Shown here piece by piece: positions 60,201 to 64,000 of a stretch of 64,000 nt of DNA. The number at the start of each line of letters is the position of its first letter. The first letter of the stretch is position 1. This DNA is from Echinometra lucunter. Its lineage: Eukaryota > Echinodermata > Echinoidea > Camarodonta > Echinometridae. The notes below the pieces were generated by a model, which had not been told where the DNA came from, did not search any database, and worked only from the letters and a program-made list of their open reading frames with translations. Position numbers and translations under genes: made by a program. The DNA lies in the NCBI GenBank assembly GCA_029962745.1, contig CM057157.1:1846835-1910834 (forward strand). Direction: 5' to 3'.

Positions 60201-61844
60201 AAGGTGACACACTATGTCTTGCCTGAACGTCAGAGGCTTATTGTTCTTTCTTTAAAAAGTGAAATTTGTTTGAATGATGTTAAAGTGGTCATCGATGAAC
60301 ATGATGAAGTCCAAAAGGCATGAATGCTATGCCCTTTTGTTTGGAAGATGAAAGTTGCAGTGTTTGTGTGAGTTAGAGCTGTAGCTTACTGAGTGGTTGT
60401 AAGATGTAGAGATACCACGAATATTGAAGGCTCTATCAATTGGACATTTCCAAGCAGGTGTACCCCAAAACGATGTTGCATCCTGATTTGGGGTGAGCGC
60501 AAGTACCATATCAAGACTGCGGGTGAAATTTCTTGAATCTGGGGAAGTTAAGACAGGCAGAGGAGTGGGCGTCCAAACGAGACAACGCCGTGAGAAGATC
60601 GGTATATTACACTGTTTGCATTAAGGAATCGAAGGCAATCCCCAAGAATCTCCCAGACGCACATGCAAGAAGAAGAAAAAAGAACAATGGCTTGGCTCAA
60701 ATTCATTCCAAACAGCTTTCATTCACGTGTGTAGATGAGAATGTGTATGGACTTTCATCCTCATCGCATTAACATCATTCAAATTAAATCCATCCTTCAT
60801 ACAAACAGGAATTCAATAGTGAAAACAACGAATTTTGCAGCATCTCATTTTTTAGCTTGCTTTATATATATTCAGAAGAAACGAGAGGTCTTTAATTGTA
60901 TAAGCATTACAGATGACACATCATTGTCAAGAGCAATAATCAAGCCTTTGAATAATACCAACGTATGAGAAACAAAACAAGAAACAAGAGATATATTTCC
61001 CTAAAACTTGAATTGCAGAACTTTTTTTGCAGGAGTTTACGTAAAGTTCAGAAAGACTAATTGACATTGTACGTAGGAGGATATTTCGTTCGTGTATAGA
61101 GAAAATAAATCCTATTTTAAAGTTTACAACAGAGCCTACACTCACATCTACATTCTAAAGGATAAAACTTTCTTACACACTTGTCTGTATCCTAGTCTGT
61201 TAGGCTGAGATAAAATTTTGTTAAATATGGAGACTAATCTTGTAACCAATTTCTTTACGTGCAATGCAAAATCTCTCTTATCTCTTTCCACGTTCTGGTA
61301 CTCACTGTGTCTATCACATCTTTACACACACTACCTACACGTTTCCATAAACACCCCTCAAATAACATCCCACACCCTCTCTTTCATTCCTTGCCTCTCG
61401 TATACCACCAACTCCATGGAAATTGATTTTTACTGTACGAGGTTAGACCTAATTATAATATAACTTTTATGAGCTTATTTTGCCCTTTTCCTGCACCCAC
61501 ATCCTCTTAAGCACCCACTCCGAAATAACATCCAACACCTCTCTCTGTTCTACTTTCAGTTCAATAGTCCATTAACTGTAACATGAAAAACATGTGAGAA
61601 TGAATTTTTTGATCAATTCTCTTAATGAGAGTACAGACGGCAATAACGAATCGGACTGATTTCGGTTTTACCACTGCAGACTTTTGAGTTTTTCTATATA
61701 TTCTTTTACAGCAAAAGACTGAAGGCAAATGCTCAGTCCTCCTCATCAAGAACCGATCCTAAAACAATCGACGACCAACCAGTATATGAGAACCTAGCCT
61801 TTGAATCTCCACCTGTAAACACCTATGAAAGCTTGAAACAGTAG
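40380..61844 (+). CDS. Receptor B: Tie-like ectodomain, TM, ITAM-like tail (multi-exon span)
   Basis: Exons: 40380-40431 (signal), 49439-49759, 50710-50988, 52370-52504, 52934-53110, 53547-53684, 55761-55796, [56756-56845 broken Ig3], 57294-57608, 58132-58205, 59299-59542, 59752-59839, 61712-61844. Without the broken Ig3 exon they give a continuous frame of 663 residues, because the exon is flanked by phase-1 introns. All other splice sites and frames match receptor A. The tail carries YENL and YESL. There is no kinase. It may be a functional Ig3-less receptor or an early pseudogene; retention of every other frame favours the first, weakly. Confidence 0.75.
40954..41025 (+). mobile_element. 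tRNA-derived SINE copy 1
   Basis: GTCGCCGTGGTC starts and CGGCGGAGAC ends a tRNA-like body with B box GTTCGATTCCC. The A box region is TGGTCTATAGTGG. Related bodies lie at 41355, 41640 (minus) and 51690. Confidence 0.65.
41355..41425 (+). mobile_element. tRNA-derived SINE copy 2
   Basis: GTCTCCGTGGTCTAGTGG, then CGGGTTCGGTTCC and GGCGTAGAC. Its left flank (41160-41350) matches the flank of the 51690 copy, so a longer composite unit of about 350 bp was dispersed. The 3' acceptor arm pairs imperfectly, which argues against a working tRNA. Confidence 0.65.
41640..41708 (-). mobile_element. tRNA-derived SINE copy 3
   Basis: The minus strand reads GCGGTCTAGTGTTTAAGGC, GGTTTCGATTCCAGGCGGAG. Opposite orientation to the other copies. 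Confidence 0.6.
41941..42010. repeat. AT microsatellite with CATA end
   Basis: A run of TA followed by CATACATACATA. Open frames across it are artefacts. Confidence 0.95.
42345..42735. repeat. Inverted repeat with about 140-bp arms
   Basis: 42345-42485 (CGCAAGGAAATAATGCC, GGAAAAGAGGGGAGG, GATTTCTGTGGGC) is complementary to 42600-42735 (GCCCACAGAAATCTGTC, CCTCCGCTCTTTTC, CCTTGCG). A spacer of about 115 bp separates the arms. It looks like a MITE adjoining the 12-mer array. Confidence 0.7.
42741..42975. repeat. 12-bp minisatellite TGCTCCGCCGACA
   Basis: About 17 units of the TTTGCTCCGCCGACA/TATGCTCCGCCGAC type, mostly in 15-bp steps including variants and 12-15 nt spacing. The minus strand reads as repeated MSAEQ, a translation artefact. 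Sited between the inverted repeat and a CTT tract. Confidence 0.85.
43081..43360. repeat. CTT/CTTC polypyrimidine tract
   Basis: Long TTC/CTT/CCT repeat. Ser/Phe and Arg/Lys frames on both strands come from it. Confidence 0.95.
43361..46788. other. Intron 1 of receptor B, no gene seen
   Basis: A LINE-like tail AATTGAACTGAATTGAAC lies near 44060-44090, with poly-A/poly-G runs at 44147-44200 and 44710-44750 and an AAT repeat at 45657-45755. No domain or RNA gene recognised. Confidence 0.5.
45657..45755. repeat. AAT microsatellite
   Basis: AATAATAATGAT-type repeat of about 100 bp. Poly-Ile frames on both strands are artefacts. Confidence 0.95.
47290..49290. repeat. Long foldback with short tandem-repeat arms, copy B
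   Basis: Left arm 47290-47780 carries TTCTGATAAGTGGCCC-like units; right arm 48890-49290 carries GGGGCACTTATCAGAA-like units. The arms enclose about 1.1 kb that includes the truncated MITE (47567-47683) and a TGCACC repeat (48230-48580). It ends about 150 bp before the Ig1 exon of receptor B. Copy A keeps both arms but with a shortened right arm. Confidence 0.6.
48230..48580. repeat. TGCACC-rich dispersed repeat, copy 3 (longest)
   Basis: Same start TACACACTAAGAAAAAGG as copy 1, but with extra TGCACCTT/AAGGTGCA units up to about 350 bp. Aligned copy A (8056-8178) is much shorter, so units were gained here or lost there after duplication. Confidence 0.6.
49439..49759 (+). CDS. Receptor B exon: Ig1
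   Basis: The acceptor is CTTTGCAG and the donor G|GTAAGT; 321 nt, phase 1. It encodes DANYLTTISRGFTSTESGNP and later GVFYCLSSVNG. Same cysteine pair as receptor A, minus the six-residue loop insertion. The apparent Met at 49405 lies in the intron. Confidence 0.85.
50710..50988 (+). CDS. Receptor B exon: Ig2 (cysteine-free)
   Basis: The acceptor is CTCTTTACAG and the donor G|GTAGGT; 279 nt. It encodes AYFIPSGGRFTQTVIAGEVN and ends GLMRLIVRG. N-to-C identical in length to receptor A. Here the acceptor follows a good pyrimidine tract, with no upstream alternative. Confidence 0.85.
51500..51850 (+). mobile_element. Composite SINE-bearing repeat (includes tRNA body 51690-51760)
   Basis: The tRNA-like body GTCTCCGTGGTCTAGTGG ... 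GTTCGATTCC ... GGGAGAC is preceded by about 190 bp matching 41160-41350 (GAATTAATAAGTGAA, GATTTGTCAGTCTGTC). The two ends of the body pair well (GTCTCC/GGGAGAC), the least damaged of the four copies. An anticodon-loop candidate reads GTTCATA (UCA), not a normal amino-acid anticodon. Present in the Ig2-EGF1 intron of B only. Confidence 0.65.
52370..52504 (+). CDS. Receptor B exon: EGF1
   Basis: The acceptor is TCTCTATAG and the donor GTATAG; 135 nt. It encodes ECPMGRYNSTSGCLQTCSC then the same YNGGICDDETGRC as receptor A. Confidence 0.9.
52934..53110 (+). CDS. Receptor B exon: EGF2
   Basis: The acceptor is TAAACACAG and the donor G|GTAAGG; 177 nt. It keeps CLPDPYGCSC but has APGYKDLNC where receptor A has APGYKGLNC. 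That glycine is well kept in EGF modules, so the fold may be mildly affected. Confidence 0.9.
53547..53684 (+). CDS. Receptor B exon: EGF3
   Basis: The acceptor is GGCGATAG and the donor GTCAGT; 138 nt. All cysteines are kept; T-to-A and Q-to-E changes relative to receptor A. Confidence 0.9.
53995..54806. mobile_element. MITE host with nested element (B)
   Basis: The outer ends GTTTCATAAAACTGTTCG and AACAGCTTTATGAAACACCC match the A copy at 16735-17411. Nested at 54051-54511 is an unrelated element with ends GGTCGTACGCCTGTAAATA and TATTTACAGGCGTGCGGCC (two mismatches). Each paralogue has therefore taken a different insertion into the same host element. Confidence 0.75.
55761..55796 (+). CDS. 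Receptor B exon: 12-codon extra EGF start
   Basis: TTTTACAG and GTATGTGA border 36 nt encoding ECVAGRYGQNCA, identical in protein to receptor A with two silent changes (GTA/GTC, GGC/GGT). This is good evidence that the tiny exon is kept by selection. Confidence 0.75.
56291..56390. repeat. AT and AAT microsatellite
   Basis: TA run, AATAATAAT, then a second TA run before ACGCG. Frames over it are artefacts. Confidence 0.95.
56756..56845 (+). pseudogene. Receptor B broken Ig3 exon
   Basis: The acceptor CGTCTTAG is kept and the first 90 nt match the Ig3 exon of receptor A, but one A is missing after AATACACC, which shifts the frame. The match stops at GGAAAGCTTTTGTCG, where TGTATATATATATATAG follows. 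The remaining roughly 210 nt, the second Ig cysteine and the donor site are gone. Copy B resumes homology at 57068 (GTCAAGATAAAAATT), so about 1.2 kb of A-like sequence was replaced by about 220 bp flanked by TA runs. Confidence 0.85.
57294..57608 (+). CDS. Receptor B exon: FN3-1
   Basis: The acceptor is AATTCAAG and the donor C|GTAAGT; 315 nt. It encodes LPRLSRSPIIQETTPTTITL and TREGEGVEGPLKNITAS. It could join directly to the 12-codon exon (G|TT gives Val) without frame loss. Confidence 0.9.
58132..58205 (+). CDS. Receptor B exon: FN3-2, first half
   Basis: The acceptor is AAATGTAG and the donor CAG|GTGAG; 74 nt, identical protein to receptor A (PPTRVLSHVAVHQVPSPQQI). Confidence 0.85.
59299..59542 (+). 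CDS. Receptor B exon: FN3-2, second half
   Basis: The acceptor is TTTTCGCAG and the donor A|GTAGGT; 244 nt. It encodes GFTNISVYYSSMSDASSRGS; three residues differ from receptor A. Confidence 0.9.
59752..59839 (+). CDS. Receptor B exon: transmembrane
   Basis: The acceptor is TTTTCCTAG and the donor TG|GTAAGC; 88 nt. Encodes SISCFIVPWALFGITFLVC; a single change (S to F) from receptor A. Confidence 0.9.
61712..61844 (+). CDS. Receptor B last exon: ITAM-like tail
   Basis: The acceptor is CTTTTACAG and the phase fits TG|C. It encodes KRLKANAQSSSSRTDPK, TIDDQPVYENLAF and ESPPVNTYESLKQ followed by TAG. YENL and YESL with nine residues between and acidic residues in front fit the loose ITAM pattern (YxxL/I, 6-12, YxxL/I). 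AATAAA follows at 61946, about 100 nt after the stop. In receptor A the first motif is YENP. Confidence 0.85.
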
Positions 61845-62111
61845 TTAGACCAAAGTACCTACGACTTTTATTTGTATATCGAGGAGATTTGAAGCTATAA
61901 ATAAGTAGCATATTTTAAGCATCTGTAAGTGTACACTCAGATTGCAATAAAAATTATCGGAGAGTGGAAACATCTTTAAAGAACGGAGCAGGTGTATGCT
62001 AGCTCCGCCAATGCTTGATATGCCACTGATATAAATGTAATCACGTTTGCAAAGAGCTTCTGAAAAATCAACCCAGGGAAAAGGTATGATAATAACGCAT
62101 GAACTAATCCG

Positions 62112-62616
62112 AAGATTATTTTCATTTATTTATTTATTTATTTCAATTTTTTTTACCCAGAGTAGCCTGTTCAGTTTAATACAGAAAATTACATGAAATA
62201 CAGAATTCATATACAATAAAAATGAAATAGAAAAACATTTTAGAAAGTTACTGGTCTTCCACAGGGCTCTGCATTATACAAATACAAATATAAATACACT
62301 TCATGAACACAATCATAACATTATCTTAAAAATATTACAAGTTAATACACAACGTTTAATCATATGAAGAGAGAGAGAGAGAGAGAGAGAGGCGGTGGGA
62401 GACGGTGAGAGAAAAGGGAAAAGGGGGTGAAGATGATAATGAGAGCAGGATAAGAACAGACTAAAAGAGGAGAAAGGTGAAAAAAAAGATTTAGTAATAA
62501 GGGGAGGGAGAAAGAGAGTGAGACAGGGGGGGGGGGGATGTTTAGAGAACATCAAAAGCAATAAATAGACTAAAAAAATGCAAGATATACATACAAAGTT
62601 ATCAAAGTTATCAAAT
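62112..62616 (-). mobile_element. LINE 3'UTR fragment in copy B
   Basis: An ATTT repeat followed by ACCCAGAGTAGCC and CCACAGGGCTCTGCATT is related to the 3' end of the minus-strand LINE at 22647-23655 (CAGGGTAGCCCATTC, CATGGGGCCCTG). No RT remains. It is inserted after the B tail exon; copy A has no such block at 26890. Confidence 0.55.
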
Positions 62617-63121
62617 GCAGAAGGATATGGAAATGGTCTTAGTCTTATTTGTCTAAAGTTTTTTTTTCGAACGTATTAATATATTTATTTTTAAAAACTA
62701 AACTCATCATCAAGAAATGATAATTCTTAGACGCATTACAATTTCCTATGACTCAGAGGGGAAATGCCCAAAAGGTAACATCCATACGTGCCTTTTCATT
62801 TACATGTATGTTTCTTTAATGGTCTAACTGAGAAGAAAAAAAGAGAGTTTCATCTATGTATAATTCTATGAACGGTGCAAGAAAATAGAAAATATCAGTA
62901 TAAGATCTGTTACGTGGGTCATATACAAAACGACTTTCATTATTGTAAGTTGCAAAACACATGTAAACAATTAGCTTACAAAACATACCAATTCAAGCAA
63001 GTTCCGTTTATTATATTTAACATAATGTCAGGCATGAATGAAATTAATAAGGGTTTCTAGCATAACAATAATACACCCTGAAAATAACTTCTCATGCACT
63101 TGAAACTTTTTGTCAAAGCAG

Positions 63122-63269
63122 CACTAAATATTCGGCGAGCAATTACGAAGATAACTTTTCATCATTTGGTCGTCTTGACGATGTAGAAATTAGGAATGAC
63201 TCATACTTGCATGACAGGTATAATGACAATCCTGCTGAATTTACTGACGAATCTTACAGGACAGATTGA
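63122..63269 (+). CDS. Candidate alternative last exon, copy B
   Basis: It follows CAAAGCAG; 148 nt as in copy A. It encodes (C)TKYSASNYEDNFSSFGRLDD, VEIRNDSYLHDRYND and NPAEFTDESYRTD followed by TGA, with AATAAA 60 nt downstream. About 11 codons differ in residue and 5 silently from copy A, but there is no indel or stop, whereas the surrounding non-coding sequence has many indels. Confidence 0.55.
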
Positions 63270-63355
63270 CAAAACTAATGATGATTATTATTCCGTGGTG
63301 CGCAAGACGACTGTTTTGAGACTTGAGAAATAAAAGAAGACAAACTACAAAGACG

Positions 63356-63475
63356 CTATACACACTAAGAAAAAAAAAGGTTCAAGTTTGCACCCTAAAT
63401 GCAACACTGGCAGCACCTGTTTGGGTGTAATCTTGCACCTCACATGAAAAAGGTGCAAAAATGCACCTTATATTA
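63356..63475. repeat. TGCACC-rich dispersed repeat, copy 4
   Basis: TACACACTAAGAAAAAAAAG then GTTTGCACCCTAAATGCAAC. Copy A joins GACGCTATA to the following sequence without it (31300), so this is a B-specific insertion and shows the family's 5' boundary. Confidence 0.65.
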
Positions 63476-63744
63476 TATCTCCGATATATTAAGACACATT
63501 TCCTCGACTAAACCGGAAGGTACTAAAGCCAATTTCTTAGAATTTTGTGTTTGATTTTCCATTCTGAAATGGGACTTCATTTAAATAGAAATAACTCCAG
63601 TAGCATGTTACTGTTTCAACTTTTCCGTGCAAAGGTCTTGTAATTTTTTTCGAGCCACCGAAGTGCAGCGAGACTTTCTTATAGTGCAGTGGCGTCCGTC
63701 CGTCGTCCGTCCGTGACGCTTATGAAACTTGAATGAATTTGCGA

Positions 63745-63940
63745 CCATTTTTTCGTTTGTAACCAAACTTGGATGGTAGATGTTCTATATGGACCTCAAT
63801 GTTATTTGGGGGTCAAAGGTCATGCATATAGGTCAAAGTTAAATGAGGTCAAAATTTTACATTTACTTGCTAGTTTCTACTTGGGTTGGTATTTTGGAAC
63901 ATAAGTACATTTGTAACCTAACTTGGATGGGAGTTGCACT
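63745..63940. repeat. GGTCAAAGGTCA repeat, copy B
   Basis: Counterpart of 31590-31850. GGGGGTCAAAGGTCATGCATATAGG near 63808 and GAGGTCAAAATTT follow the same order as in copy A. The remaining 60 bases to the window end hold a CACTCTAAAAA word and nothing recognisable. Confidence 0.7.
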
Positions 63941-64000
63941 CTAAAAACAAATCAGTTAAAAATGACTAGATGAAAGGGTCAGCCGGGTGCAACTAGCTAC

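Larger units (their letters stand above)
46789..63940 (+). repeat. Segmental duplication unit B
   Basis: This is the second copy of the receptor-bearing unit, homologous to 795-31850. It starts at GATTTAAGCAAATAATCC and continues almost to the window end, so its right limit is not seen. It lacks most of unit A's insertions and so serves as a paralogous empty-site reference. Its own differences are a roughly 460-bp element at 54.05 kb, AT-microsatellite-associated replacement of the 3' part of the Ig3 exon, a SINE-bearing block near 51.5-51.9 kb and a LINE 3' fragment at 62.1 kb. Confidence 0.85.

Overview
The window is animal genomic DNA: AT-rich, with introns in a consistent phase and a dense load of LINEs, SINEs, MITE-like palindromes and microsatellites. 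The ectodomain genes it carries have the module order of the angiopoietin receptor Tie, and the repeats (foldback MITEs, short tandem-repeat foldbacks, CR1-like LINEs) look like those of an invertebrate deuterostome. A sea urchin or another echinoderm is my best guess, but the sequence does not fix the species.

The main content is a tandem segmental duplication of one receptor gene on the + strand. Receptor A runs from about 8.48 to 26.63 kb; its signal-peptide exon should lie left of the window. Receptor B runs from about 40.38 to 61.84 kb. Both have Ig1, Ig2 (cysteine-free), three EGF modules, a 12-codon extra EGF-start exon, Ig3, two FN3 modules, a transmembrane exon and a short tail exon. 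Almost every junction is phase 1. Modules and signature residues match Tie, but no kinase exon exists before the stop codon. The tail carries only tyrosine docking motifs. In B the tail has an ITAM-like pair (YENL and YESL with 9 residues between); in A a single base makes the first motif YENP. Downstream of each gene lies a second 148-nt open segment with an AG acceptor, the right phase and an AATAAA, which looks like an alternative last exon (31.09 and 63.12 kb). In B the Ig3 exon is broken by a frameshift and a deletion, but skipping it keeps the frame.

Between the two genes sits a smaller relative on the minus strand (34.08 to 32.30 kb) with an Ig3-like exon, a TM exon and a tail with three YxxM/L/I motifs. 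Its TM exon appears frameshifted. A decayed + strand copy of that tail exon lies at 34.44-34.68 kb.

Comparing the two halves gives paralogous empty sites for many insertions. A-only insertions are a 5'-truncated CR1-like LINE (0.99-5.31 kb), a 245-bp palindrome (9.03 kb), a 1.9-kb DNA transposon (9.29-11.23 kb), several MITEs (12.4, 13.7 and 16.8 kb), a foldback of inverted short repeats (15.0-15.5 kb), a minus-strand LINE 3' end (22.65-23.65 kb) and a 3.7-kb block with a LINE endonuclease fragment (27.2-30.9 kb). B has its own insertions (51.0-51.9, 54.05-54.51 and 62.11-62.62 kb). The 34.7-40.3 kb stretch and the 9-kb first intron of B hold only repeats, SINE copies and unrecognised sequence. 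All exon models were made by eye from splice signals, phase and paralogue comparison; no search or transcript data were available.
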